Shown: piece after piece, positions 33,598-41,751 of the stretch
Position numbering within the stretch: position 1 is the stretch's first letter
How the letters are laid out: every line of letters begins with the position of its first letter
NCBI GenBank assembly: GCA_964542475.1
Contig: CAZIUL010000013.1
Span: 31,668-95,667, forward strand
Length of the DNA stretch: 64,000 nt
Direction of reading: 5' to 3'
DNA from: CAZIUL01 sp964542475
GTDB lineage: Bacteria; Planctomycetota; B15-G4; CAYZWU01
Notes under the pieces: model-generated
Database searches by the model: none
Told to the model about the DNA's origin: nothing
Seen by the model: only the letters and a program-made list of their open reading frames with translations
Program-made: the position numbers and the translations under genes

Positions 33598-33661
33598 TTT
33601 TATTTCGTACTCGTCGTCGCGAGGCGTTGCAACAGATGAGGATGAAACAAGCGGGCTATAA
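33594..33661. repeat. Short palindromic element (P5)
   Basis: Inverted orientation: TTATTTCGTACTCGTCGTCG and GATGAGGATGAAACAAGCGG, the two outer arms with a short degenerate centre. Marks the right border of the TerB island. Confidence 0.75.
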
Positions 33662-33743
33662 CCTGTTCCGCGAGTGCTCCGGGACATCAACGGTGGTGGC
33701 TTGCATGCCGGAATAGAGAAAGGAAACGGAATGTTGGACATTT

Positions 33744-33843
33744 NNNNNNNNNNNNNNNNNNNNNNNNNNNNNNNNNNNNNNNNNNNNNNNNNNNNNNNNN
33801 NNNNNNNNNNNNNNNNNNNNNNNNNNNNNNNNNNNNNNNNNNN
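33744..33843. other. Assembly gap of 100 N, with identical 55-bp flanks
   Basis: Bases 33689-33743 and 33844-33898 are identical (55 bp, from AACGGTGGTGGCTTGCATGC to GTTGGACATTT). Two contigs therefore overlap here, and the N run is a scaffolding artefact rather than missing sequence. Open frames crossing the gap are spurious. Confidence 0.95.
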
Positions 33844-33885
33844 AACGGTGGTGGCTTGCATGCCGGAATAGAGAAAGGAAACGGA

Positions 33886-34341
33886 ATGTTGGACATTTAT
33901 GTTGATGCCGACGGCTGTCCGGTGAAGCAGGAAGTCTGCCGTGTGGCGGCCCGCTTTGAACTCAAGGTGACCTTTGTGGCAAATTCAAGAATGCGTTTGC
34001 CGGAAAACGCTTCCGTGGAATTTGTGCTTGTGGATGACGGACTCGACGCTGCGGATGACTGGATCGTGGAGCATGCCGAAGAGGATGATATCGCGATCAC
34101 ATCAGATATTCCGCTCGCATCCCGCTGCCTGAAAAAGGGAGCGCGTGTTCTCAGCCCAAAGGGCCGTGTTTTCAAGGAGGAATCGATCGGCGATGCACTG
34201 GCGACCCGGGATGCCATGTCATACCTTCGCGAGCTCGGAACAATCACAGGCGGCCCGGCTCCCTTTGAGAAACGGGATCGTTCCCGTTTTCTCCACAGTC
34301 TCGACGAGGTCATCCATGCCGTGCGCAGAAAGAAGAAATGA
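33886..34341 (+). CDS. YaiI/YqxD family protein (DUF188)
   Basis: 151 residues. The start at ATG 33886 (AAGGA 7 nt upstream) gives the family N terminus MLDIYVDADGCPVKQEV. Other family signatures: LVDDGLDAADDWIVE, DDIAITSDIPLASRCLKKGA and FEKRDRSRFLHSLDEVI. The fold is PIN-like with conserved acidic residues (DADGCP, TSDIPLA), so nuclease-type chemistry is possible, but the function is not established. The first 13 bases of this gene are duplicated on the other side of the N gap. It was probably the original neighbour of the RDD kinase before the TerB island inserted. Confidence 0.9.
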   Translation: MLDIYVDADGCPVKQEVCRVAARFELKVTFVANSRMRLPENASVEFVLVDDGLDAADDWIVEHAEEDDIAITSDIPLASRCLKKGARVLSPKGRVFKEESIGDALATRDAMSYLRELGTITGGPAPFEKRDRSRFLHSLDEVIHAVRRKKK

Positions 34342-34415
34342 GGAGTTTGTGATACCGAACCCGAAAAACCGGGCCTGCCGTGCGCATCGCCCTGCGAGGC
34401 AGCGCCCGTGTTCGA

Positions 34416-35201
34416 TCAATCCAGCACCGGGGCGTAGAGCGCTCCTATGTCGAGCCTGAGATCGTCTTGTCCCACGCTGTCGAAGGGGATTTCCAGTTTC
34501 TCTTGAATGTTGTCGAGGCTCACCAGCACGAGGCTGTAGAGAACCGCCACACCGTAGCCGATCACGGGGTAGTCGCTATTGGACTCGGCGATGTAGGCAA
34601 AGTAGGGTCCGAACAGAACCGGAAAAATATTGAGGAACACCTTGCTGTAGGCGCGCAGCGCCACGGGCGTGCGGTAGGCAAGGATGTTGCGCATCCGCTC
34701 GAACTCGATCATCATGGCGCGCATGTATTGGTTTGCGCGGCTCGCCTCGCCTGCTTTGAGCCCTGCCGCGCGCGCTGTCTCGATCGATCTGGAAAAGGCC
34801 GAGAAGTGGCTGTACACACCGGCCAGGTCGGGATCGTTGTCGCGCCATCCCTTGTTGAAGTACTCCTTGATTCCCGAGAGAAGGTCGAGGGTGGCCTGTC
34901 GCGCCCGCGGAGCGTGATCCTTCTCCCCTTTGCCGTCAGGAACCCAATCCCGGTGGCCGTAAAAGATCGCGATGGCGTGCGCCTTTAGAGAGGCGAAGCT
35001 CTTTAGCGCTTCCTCGCGCCGGCGGTATGCGGCGTTGATCGAGAAGACGATCGGAAATATGATGGCGATCCCGATCAGTCCCGTGGGAATGTCCGCCGCC
35101 AGGTTGAAGCGCCGACAGAGCCATGTGGACAAAAGAGCCAGTATGGTGACGATTGCCGTGTGAGCGTCCAGGATACCCATGAACTGTTTGACTGTTTTCA
35201 T
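34416..35201 (-). CDS. Bestrophin-family membrane protein
   Basis: 261 residues. Two N-terminal helices (AIVTILALLSTWLCRRFNLA and TGLIGIAIIFPIVFSINAAY), a long amphipathic helical middle, and two C-terminal helices (VFLNIFPVLFGPYFAYIAES, GYGVAVLYSLVLVSLDNIQE). The end carries the bestrophin-type VSLDNIQEKLEIPFDSVGQDD motif. Related proteins form anion or cation channels in the membrane. Convergent with YaiI, no operon partner. The ATG at 35201 is the first in frame after the upstream stop. Confidence 0.8.
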   Translation of the reverse strand: MKTVKQFMGILDAHTAIVTILALLSTWLCRRFNLAADIPTGLIGIAIIFPIVFSINAAYRRREEALKSFASLKAHAIAIFYGHRDWVPDGKGEKDHAPRARQATLDLLSGIKEYFNKGWRDNDPDLAGVYSHFSAFSRSIETARAAGLKAGEASRANQYMRAMMIEFERMRNILAYRTPVALRAYSKVFLNIFPVLFGPYFAYIAESNSDYPVIGYGVAVLYSLVLVSLDNIQEKLEIPFDSVGQDDLRLDIGALYAPVLD

Positions 35202-35574
35202 GCCTTGCTTTTCTCCAGACGATGAGGCCGATCAGATCTTCGGCAGGGTCGTGTTGTGTGCATAGACCGGATTGCTCTCGGTGAGCACGCGGTTCTTGAT
35301 GCAGAAGCATAGCTACCATGTTGAACAACGAGTTGCCAGCATCCATTGGATTGGGAAACCAAAAACAAACTTACCGATCCCGATGCCGAAAGGAAGCCGA
35401 CATGGCCAAGTGTACGAAAAACAGGGGCATTCCGACAAGAGCTATTCAAAGCTTGCGATTCGGCAGATTATGTGTCCAACGCCTTCGATAAGAAGTTGAC
35501 CCCTTCTGAACTCCCTACCGCACACAAAGCTTGGCCGCGTCCGCCACCAGGAGGCTGCCAATAACAGTGAAAAA
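35202..35574. other. Intergenic sequence, no gene recognised
   Basis: About 370 nt with scattered short open frames and no family similarity that I can recognise. It probably consists of decayed coding DNA. Confidence 0.4.
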
Positions 35575-35668
35575 CCTCTTACAGGTTGAGGATCGTCACC
35601 TGGCATGAAACGCAGCCACAACACAGTTTACGGCACCTCGCGACGAAGAGTATGAAATAAGCGGGCCA
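35575..35668. repeat. Rearranged palindromic element (P6)
   Basis: TACAGGTTGAGGATCGTCAC and CCTGGCATGAAACGCAGCCA (inner left arm, reversed) run straight into CAGTTTACGGCACCTCGCGA and AGAGTATGAAATAAGCGGGC (complete right arm). The reversed-left/right arrangement is the same as in P3. Confidence 0.85.
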
Positions 35669-35850
35669 AAGCGACACAGGATCAGCCCGTCCCCCCTCCA
35701 TTCCATTGAGAGACCGGTTGCTTGTTCGAAGTAAGACAGGATCCGTCTCTTGAAGAGCTTCCTCACCGCCTCATCGTTTTTCTCTTGCAGAAGGTAGCTG
35801 CCGGAAAAATCCGGGTGCCCATCGAAGTCGATATCCTTTAGCCCGCTATG
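35669..35850 (-). pseudogene. C-terminal gene fragment truncated by the palindromic element
   Basis: The minus strand reads KDIDFDGHPDFSGSYLLQEK, then NDEAVRKLFKRRILSYFEQA and TGLSMEWRGDGLILCRFGP before running into P6. This looks like the end of a real protein (hydrophilic, regular helices and strands) that lost its start and whose last residues are replaced by repeat sequence. Family not recognised with confidence. Confidence 0.5.
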
Positions 35851-35925
35851 CGGGTTAGGCCGAAAATGAGAGCCGGCGGGTAATTGTTATCGGGCCGCGA
35901 GCCGGCACATGGTACCATTGTATGC

Positions 35926-37317
35926 ATGAATAAATGGCAGCTCAGGATCTTCAGCTCGGTTTGGATCACCTACTTCGCCTTCTATCTCTGCCGCTACAAC
36001 ATGTCAATGGCAAAGACACGCCTGTGCGATACCTACTCCTGGGACGGCGCGCGGATCGGCATGGTCTTTACCGCTTTGACGGCCATGTACGCTTTGGGGC
36101 AGTTTGTCAACGGACAGCTCGCGGACCGGTTCGGCGCGCGGCGGATCGCGAGCCTGGGAGTCGCGGGCTCGGTCGTGATGAACCTCGCCGTATTTTTCCT
36201 GACGCTTCTTGCGTCCGAAACAACCTCTTCCGACACGGTGCTGCTTCTCCTTGTTGTCTTCTGGGGCGCCAACGGTTATTTCCAGTCCATGGGCTGGTCG
36301 CCCATGGTGAAAATCATGGCTCACTGGTTTCCCGCCTCACGCCGCGGCAAGGTGATGGGCCTGCTGGGGGCCAGTTACCAGTTCGGCGGCGCGTTCTCAT
36401 GGTTTCTGGCTTTCTTTCTTGTCGGGTACTTCGTGCAGCATCTGGGAGGAGACTGGCGCGCCGTGTTCTGGGTTCCGGCCGTGCTTTTCGCGGGGGCCGG
36501 CATTCTCTTCTTCCTGATGGTGAGGAACAGCCCGGAGGATGCGGGGCTGCTTCCCGCGGAAGCCGAGGCTGAGGCTGTGTCTGAACCGGAGGCCACAGCG
36601 GGGCAGAGGGACGAACAAGAGCGTAAAAACAGCTCGCAGGGGAAGCTGGCTGAAAACATCGTGCGAACCCTGAAGAACCCTTACATCTGGATAGTGGCTT
36701 TCACCTTCTTTCTTCTCGACATGAACCGCTACGGGTTCGTCAACTGGCTGCCCGCTTTCCTGGAGGAGCACGGCACAGCAGTGGGGGTCGAGGGGTTCGA
36801 ATTCAAGGAGGTGATGAAGCGCTGCATCCACCCCCTGGCCGGGGCAGCCGGCGCCGTGGTCGCGGGCTGGGCCACGGACCGCTTTTTCGGGGGGCGGCGA
36901 GCGCCTGTCATCGCAATGCTGCTTCTGCTGCTGGGCGTTTTCTCCATTCTTTTCCCATACATCGATCCCAGCCGGGGCTGGGCAGTGATCCTCGTGATCG
37001 CACTCATCGGGTTCTGCACATACGGCCCGCACATCCTCATGGTGGGCCATGCCGCCCAGGACTTCGGCAGGAAATCCGGCGCGGCCGGTGCTGCCGGTTT
37101 CATCGACGGGATGGGCTACATCGGCGCCAGCCTCGCCGGCTGGGGCGCGGGTGTGCTCATCATGAAGTGCGGCTACGGATTCACCTTTGTCGTCTTCGGA
37201 GCGGCTGCCATCCTCGGGGCATTTCTGGTGTGCCTCATCTGGAAGGTGGGACCAGAAACGCGGCGCGGCGAAGGCGAAGGCGAAGGCTCAGGTACAGGTA
37301 CAGGTACAGAGGCATAG
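35926..37317 (+). CDS. MFS transporter, organophosphate:phosphate antiporter (GlpT/UhpC) type
   Basis: 463 residues from ATG 35926. Twelve membrane helices; the first segment WITYFAFYLCRYNMSMAKTR matches the GlpT/UhpT signature (FxxYYLxRxN). The loop-2 motif GQLADRFGARRIASLG and SPMVKIMAHWFPASRRGKVM are typical. Predicted to import a phosphorylated sugar or polyol phosphate in exchange for phosphate. The C terminus carries a low-complexity tail (EGEGEGSGTGTGTEA) encoded by GGCGAA and GGTACA hexamer repeats at about 37267-37310. Its stop (37315-37317) directly touches the URO-D family start at 37318. Confidence 0.85.
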   Translation: MNKWQLRIFSSVWITYFAFYLCRYNMSMAKTRLCDTYSWDGARIGMVFTALTAMYALGQFVNGQLADRFGARRIASLGVAGSVVMNLAVFFLTLLASETTSSDTVLLLLVVFWGANGYFQSMGWSPMVKIMAHWFPASRRGKVMGLLGASYQFGGAFSWFLAFFLVGYFVQHLGGDWRAVFWVPAVLFAGAGILFFLMVRNSPEDAGLLPAEAEAEAVSEPEATAGQRDEQERKNSSQGKLAENIVRTLKNPYIWIVAFTFFLLDMNRYGFVNWLPAFLEEHGTAVGVEGFEFKEVMKRCIHPLAGAAGAVVAGWATDRFFGGRRAPVIAMLLLLLGVFSILFPYIDPSRGWAVILVIALIGFCTYGPHILMVGHAAQDFGRKSGAAGAAGFIDGMGYIGASLAGWGAGVLIMKCGYGFTFVVFGAAAILGAFLVCLIWKVGPETRRGEGEGEGSGTGTGTEA

Positions 37318-38412
37318 ATGGATTCAAGGGAAAGAGTGGCGCGCGCGCTGGAGCACAAGGAGCCTGACCGCGTTCCAATCGACTACTGGGCCACCGCGGA
37401 GGTCAACGCGCGGCTGCTGGAGCGGTACGGGTTCTCGTCGCAGGATGAGCTGCTCGACCATTTCAATGTGGATTTTCGATACCTGGAAGGGCCGGCGTAC
37501 ATCGGCCCCGAACCGTTGACGCATCCGGACGGCAGCGTGGAGGACCATTTCGGCGTGCCGCGCACCCGCGTGAAGGTTGGCCACGGCGGGCAAACAGGCG
37601 AATACTGGGAGGTGGTCCGCTCTCCCCTCGAAAATGCGGAAACCATCGAGGAGGTCATCGATTACCACAAGTGGCCGGACCCCGACTGGTTCGATTACGA
37701 GTGCGTCAAGGAGCAGGTGTCCGGGCTGAAGCGCACAGGAAAGGTGATCGTTTTCATCGGCGACCGCATGAACCGCTGCGCCCAGCTCAAACCCGCCATG
37801 TACGTGCGCGGGATCGTGAAGATCCTGGAGGACCTGGTTCTAAACCCCGAGATCGCCGAGTACGTTTTCAACCGCATAACGAAGTTCTACCTCGAGTACG
37901 CGAGGCGCATCGTTGAGGCGGCCGGGAACGGCATCGACATCTTCATGACAGGCGATGACTTCGGAACGCAGAACGGCCTGATAATGTCGCCGGACATGTG
38001 GCGGCGCTTTCTGATGCCGGGGTTCAAGGCGTTTATGGGCCTGGCGAAGAAGCACGGGTTCTGGACAGCGCACCACTCATGCGGCGCCATTGAACCGATC
38101 ATCCCCGACATGATCGGATGCGGGCTGGACATTCTGAACCCGATACAACCGGAAGCGCGCGGTATGGGCGGTGGGGGGCTGAAGAAGCGTTTCGGCGAAC
38201 AGCTTTGCTTTCACGGCTCCATTTCAATTCAGCGGACCCTGCCCTTCGGCTCGCCGGAAGAGGTCAGGAACGAAGTGAGGAAAAGGTTCGAGGAACTCGG
38301 CCCGCAAGGAGGCTTCATCTACTGCACCGCCCATAACATCCAGGTCGACACGCCAATCGACAACATCGAGGCGCTGTTCAAGGCGTACCATGATCTTGGC
38401 GTGTATGGATGA
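37318..38412 (+). CDS. Uroporphyrinogen decarboxylase/MtaA-like methyltransferase family protein
   Basis: 364 residues. N-terminal signature MDSRERVARALEHKEPDRVP, then DIFMTGDDFGTQNGLIMSPD, HHSCGAIEPIIPDMIGCGLD and FIYCTAHNIQVDTPIDNIEA. The HxCG and later Cys are the zinc-thiolate-type ligands of MtaA-like methyltransferases; true haem-pathway HemE residues are not all present. More likely a cobalamin- or thiol-dependent methyl transfer or demethylation enzyme than HemE. Translationally coupled to the MFS transporter (zero spacing), so the substrate may be what the transporter brings in; this is inference. Confidence 0.85.
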   Translation: MDSRERVARALEHKEPDRVPIDYWATAEVNARLLERYGFSSQDELLDHFNVDFRYLEGPAYIGPEPLTHPDGSVEDHFGVPRTRVKVGHGGQTGEYWEVVRSPLENAETIEEVIDYHKWPDPDWFDYECVKEQVSGLKRTGKVIVFIGDRMNRCAQLKPAMYVRGIVKILEDLVLNPEIAEYVFNRITKFYLEYARRIVEAAGNGIDIFMTGDDFGTQNGLIMSPDMWRRFLMPGFKAFMGLAKKHGFWTAHHSCGAIEPIIPDMIGCGLDILNPIQPEARGMGGGGLKKRFGEQLCFHGSISIQRTLPFGSPEEVRNEVRKRFEELGPQGGFIYCTAHNIQVDTPIDNIEALFKAYHDLGVYG

Positions 38413-38443
38413 GCATACCGCGAATTTGGGGGGCCGGCTTCCA

Positions 38444-38529
38444 CTTCGGCTTGATAGAGGGAGCCGTGGTTATTTTGATTACGATATTTGATGTAGTTGG
38501 GTAAAATTGCGTTTGTTTTACTTATCCGC
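38444..38529. repeat. 86-nt dispersed repeat, copy 1
   Basis: CTTCGGCTTGATAGAGGGAG to CTTATCCGC. About 80 percent identical by eye to 63653-63738 (shared TGGTTATTTTGAT, TTGATGTAG, GGGTAAAAT, GCGTTTG). Both copies lie just upstream of an unrecognised gene start. Confidence 0.75.
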
Positions 38530-38567
38530 CCATCAGTTTCGTCTATCTTTAAAGAGGAGAAACTGTG

Positions 38568-39089
38568 ATGTTATTATGGAGATGTACCAACGACTCGCCG
38601 AGCACAATCAATGGAAGGGGTGGTTTCGGACCACGGTATTTTCAGCCGAACCATGCGACATCATGCAACATAACAAGTGTCCGGAATTGGGTGATTGCAC
38701 AATGCGCGAGTCCAAAAAAACTTAAGTCTGCTTTTGACAACGTCCGTGGCACTGCACAAAGTGATATGGCATGTTCAACGGCAGCAAATACAGGGTGTGG
38801 GGGGGTTAGCGGAAAAGCCTATCGATATGCTATGAACCTCCCAATTACAGAATACTCCTGCTACCACGTTTCCGGGCAACAAGCCCCACAAAGGGTATCA
38901 AATATTGAGGCGAGGGTTTATATGAACAATGCAAACGTGCTACAGGCAACGATTATAGCGGTAGGAACTAAGTACGGCACAAAAGAGGTCGCGTTCGTCA
39001 CCAAGTTCCCGAAAAAATACATAGCAAATGTGTATACGTTCCAAACAAAAAAGACAACCCCGTGGGTAAAATTTGGTTTCCGTCCCTAA
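38568..39089 (+). CDS. Hypothetical cysteine-containing protein
   Basis: 173 residues from ATG 38568, preceded by a strong AGAGGAGA site. No family recognised. The second half (RYAMNLPITEYSCYHVSGQQ, ARVYMNNANVLQATIIAVGT, KEVAFVTKFPKKYIANVYTF) reads like folded protein with beta-strand periodicity; seven or so cysteines are spread through the first two thirds. Composition is AT-richer than the URO-D gene. A competing short frame starts at 38507. The gene lies in an island-like patch between the dispersed repeat and a broken hydrolase fragment. Confidence 0.4.
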   Translation: MLLWRCTNDSPSTINGRGGFGPRYFQPNHATSCNITSVRNWVIAQCASPKKLKSAFDNVRGTAQSDMACSTAANTGCGGVSGKAYRYAMNLPITEYSCYHVSGQQAPQRVSNIEARVYMNNANVLQATIIAVGTKYGTKEVAFVTKFPKKYIANVYTFQTKKTTPWVKFGFRP

Positions 39090-39150
39090 TAAAAAGGCCG
39101 GCCCGTATGGTGCAAATATTCAGACGAACTTAAAACAAGAACGAAACAGT

Positions 39151-39243
39151 AGATCCGATCTCTTCCATATTCCAACGGATCACAGACCGGGAAAGAGGCT
39201 TCCCCTGATAATATTCATGCACGGCAACGGCGGCGAGCCCGCA
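39151..39243 (+). pseudogene. Fragment of an alpha/beta-hydrolase (esterase) gene
   Basis: Codes for RSDLFHIPTDHRPGKRLPLI followed by IFMHGNGGEP, the strand-plus-oxyanion-hole HGxGG region of exported esterases. Nothing else of the hydrolase remains; the sequence then runs into unrelated DNA before the cupin gene. Confidence 0.5.
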
Positions 39244-39316
39244 TCTGGGCGGTCTCGCGTGCAGGGTAAAACCGCTGCTTCTCCCCGAATAAACCACACA
39301 CCTGGAGAGACTCGTG

Positions 39317-40534
39317 ATGGATAAAAAAGCATTGATCCGCGACACTTTTGATAAGGGTGGACGCGTCTTTCGGCTGCTGCCGGTTTTTGTGCCGAGGCGT
39401 TTCGGTTCCGCCGGGCAGCGGCTCAGGCTTCATCCGGATGACTACTATGCCCTGGGAATGAACCGGGGCTCCATCAAGGAACGCTGGTTCTCGTCAATAG
39501 TCGCCGCCATGAACGGCCCCCTCGCCCCGGCGGATGAGGGGCTGAGCTATGTCGCCCCCCTCGGCAACAAGCCGGAAGAAAAATTCCTTTTCCGTGACGC
39601 CGTGGAGGAGCTGGGCGCCGACCTCATCGGGGCCGAAATGAAGGCCAGGTACGGCACATGGCCGATGTACGCCAAGTTCTTCGACTATGAAGGACCGTTG
39701 TTTCATCACCTGCACCTGAGCGATGAAGCTGCCGGCCGCGTGGGCATGATCGGAAAGCCCGAGGGCTATTACTTTCCCCTGCAGCTCAACAACCACCTCG
39801 GGTCTTTTCCCCACACCTATTTAGGCTGGGCCCCCGAGACCACCAAAGAGGAGGTGCGCAAGCGGCTTCTTCAATACGAGAGCACGGACAACCGCATAAC
39901 GGAGCTGTCGCGCGCGTACCGCATCGAGCTGGGAACGGGGTGGTACACACCGCCCGGAGTCGTTCATGCTCCCGGGTCAGTGCTGACCTACGAGCCGCAG
40001 TGGAACAGCGACGTCAACTCCATCTTTGAAAACGTCACGGCCGGGGAAATCTATCCCTACGAGTTCCTCGTGGAAAACTGTCCGGAGGACCGAAAACGCG
40101 ACGTGGACTACATCATGAGCCTCATGGATTGGGAGAAGAATGTAGATCCCGACTACAAGAAACGTTTCTTCCGTCCGCCCCTGCCGTGTTCCCATTCAGG
40201 AGAAGGTTTCATTGAAAAATGGATCCTGTACGGGAACGACTATTTCGGCGCAAAGGAGTTGACTATCCCGCCGGGCCGTACCGTGACCGTCAAGGATCCC
40301 GCGGCCTATGGCTGCATCATTGTGCAGGGGCACGGCAAGTTCGGCGCCCACGACGCGGAAGCCGCCATCATGCTGCGCTTCGGCCGGATGAGCGCCGACG
40401 AGTATTTTGTCAGCGAAGGTGCTGCGAAGGAGGGGGTCTTCATCACAAATCACAGCCGATGCGAGCCCATGGTGATCCTGAAGCACTTCGGACCAAATCA
40501 CCCGGATATGCCGAAGGCCGTGCTTGAACCTTGA
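39317..40534 (+). CDS. Cupin protein, class I mannose-6-phosphate isomerase-like
   Basis: 405 residues from ATG 39317 (GGAGA 8 nt upstream; a GTG 3 nt earlier is also possible). Double-cupin layout: metal-binding HHLHLSDEAAGRVG and EGYYFPLQLNNHLGSFPHTY, then GWYTPPGVVHAPGSVLTYEP in the first cupin, and a second barrel with IVQGHGKFGAHDAE. Resembles the sugar isomerase/cupin proteins of environmental genomes rather than the classical ManA; the substrate may be a sugar phosphate or free sugar. Monocistronic. Confidence 0.7.
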   Translation: MDKKALIRDTFDKGGRVFRLLPVFVPRRFGSAGQRLRLHPDDYYALGMNRGSIKERWFSSIVAAMNGPLAPADEGLSYVAPLGNKPEEKFLFRDAVEELGADLIGAEMKARYGTWPMYAKFFDYEGPLFHHLHLSDEAAGRVGMIGKPEGYYFPLQLNNHLGSFPHTYLGWAPETTKEEVRKRLLQYESTDNRITELSRAYRIELGTGWYTPPGVVHAPGSVLTYEPQWNSDVNSIFENVTAGEIYPYEFLVENCPEDRKRDVDYIMSLMDWEKNVDPDYKKRFFRPPLPCSHSGEGFIEKWILYGNDYFGAKELTIPPGRTVTVKDPAAYGCIIVQGHGKFGAHDAEAAIMLRFGRMSADEYFVSEGAAKEGVFITNHSRCEPMVILKHFGPNHPDMPKAVLEP

Positions 40535-40631
40535 ACCTCGCCACGGAGTCAGGACAAAACCATCACGATTCGCAGCGTAAGAAAAGGTGTAACTGCCCCT
40601 GATTTGTCCTGAAACATGCGGATTAACCCGG

Positions 40632-40952
40632 TCACTGGTCTTCAAGCTTCACCGCGGTGCCGTAAGCGAGAAGCTCGGCAGCGCCGGTCATTACCTGGGA
40701 GGTTACGTACCGTACGTTCACGACAGCGTCCGCTCCCAGCTTCTTCGCCTGGGCTTCCATGCGGCGCATGCTCTCGTTACGGGATTCCACGATCATTTCG
40801 GTGTACTCCTTGATCTCACCGCCAATCAAGGTACGCAGCCCCGCAATGATATCCTTGCCTAGGTGCTTGGCCCGGATGGTACTTCCCCGAACTATGCCGA
40901 GCGTCTCGCTAATCCTGTGGCCGCTCACAAAATCGGTGTTCACGGTGATCAT
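40632..40952 (-). CDS. YbjQ/UPF0145 family protein
   Basis: 106 residues when started at MITVNTDFVSGHRI (40952), matching the family length; the longer frame overlaps the next gene and is unsupported. Motifs: GIVRGSTIRAKHLGKDI, EYTEMIVESRNESMRRMEAQ and ADAVVNVRYVTSQVM. Small homopentameric cytoplasmic proteins of unknown function, often labelled heavy-metal-binding. Last gene of a three-gene minus-strand unit with two small membrane proteins (44 nt spacing). Confidence 0.88.
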   Translation of the reverse strand: MITVNTDFVSGHRISETLGIVRGSTIRAKHLGKDIIAGLRTLIGGEIKEYTEMIVESRNESMRRMEAQAKKLGADAVVNVRYVTSQVMTGAAELLAYGTAVKLEDQ

Positions 40953-40995
40953 TTCAAAAGCTCCTTTCATCTGTATCTTTGGAACATCCACGGAA

Positions 40996-41232
40996 TCAAC
41001 CGTCGTCCAGCAGGCTGCGGTCCTTTTCGCGGTCCTCCAGGCGCTCCCAGATGAGGGAGCCGATGAGCAACAGCAGGCCGGCCGCCGCAACCACAAGCCC
41101 GAGTTGGATAGGCCAAGGAAGAGCGCGCAGCCAGGGCCACAGAAAGCGAAGCGGCTTGATCAGCCACGCAAGAAGGCAAACAGCGCCTGTGGCGATCAAC
41201 AGGAATCCCACTATGCGAATAAGTCGAATCAT
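40996..41232 (-). CDS. Small two-helix membrane protein
   Basis: 78 residues from ATG 41232 (MIRLIRIVGFLLIATGAVCL). Two transmembrane helices (GFLLIATGAVCLLAWLI, IQLGLVVAAAGLLLLIGSLI) and a charged C-terminal tail (WERLEDREKDRSLLDDG). The start overlaps the preceding gene by 4 nt (ATGA). It resembles the preceding 75-residue protein in layout (helix, arginine-rich turn, LP-x-kiGL, helix, ER-x-x-D), suggesting a duplicated pair. Function unknown. Confidence 0.7.
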   Translation of the reverse strand: MIRLIRIVGFLLIATGAVCLLAWLIKPLRFLWPWLRALPWPIQLGLVVAAAGLLLLIGSLIWERLEDREKDRSLLDDG

Positions 41233-41456
41233 TTCCGGAGATCTCCTTCCGCACGGCTGTCCCGGACACGCTCCATGATAAGGGACAGGATAACCAGCGT
41301 CGCTCCTGCGACTAGAAAGCCCAAGCCGATCTTGAGCTGCGAAGGGATGTCCACGAAGCGCAGCAGCCATCGCGTGGCCTCGAACAGCACCGCTGCTCCC
41401 GCCAGGATGAGCCCGCCGCGCCACAGGAGCATTCCGGTCATGTGAATTGATCGCAT
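41229..41456 (-). CDS. Small two-helix membrane protein, paralogue of its neighbour
   Basis: 75 residues (MRSIHMTGMLLWRGGLILAG). Two helices, the second being KIGLGFLVAGATLVILSLI, followed by MERVRDSRAEGDLRK. First gene of the unit; overlaps the next by 4 nt. Function unknown. Confidence 0.7.
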   Translation of the reverse strand: MRSIHMTGMLLWRGGLILAGAAVLFEATRWLLRFVDIPSQLKIGLGFLVAGATLVILSLIMERVRDSRAEGDLRK

Positions 41457-41751
41457 GGGGAAAAGTTATTCGTTTCATCCCGGGATTTCAAACTTCTTCT
41501 GAAGGAGCTCCTAAAAAAGGAGCGCATTACTAAAATGTGACTGCCCTTAATTTGAATAAAACGGGCGGACCGCAGTCCCCGGATCATCCCTTCAACGAGG
41601 TTGATTCCGTGGCTGATCGGTTTGATTTGCATTGCAATAGGAGTGGTGCCTTGGTAAAAAAAAAGGAATCTTCGAGGTTTAGCCGCGTAATATAACGCGC
41701 CAATTAAAGGTGATGGGTGATTTCCTATTGCTGCTTTGGGGCGAGGAAGAA
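41457..41751. other. Intergenic region with a direct-repeat copy
   Basis: TGTGACTGCCCTTAATTTG at 41536-41554 resembles GTAACTGCCCCTGATTTG at 40589-40606; together they flank the three-gene YbjQ unit. A small hairpin (AGGAGCTCCT) lies at about 41503-41512. No gene. Confidence 0.4.

Noticed and set aside
37318..38412. Haem biosynthesis hemE
   Set aside because: The MtaA-like HxCG ligand pattern and coupling to a GlpT-like transporter fit the methyltransferase branch better, and no other haem genes are adjacent.
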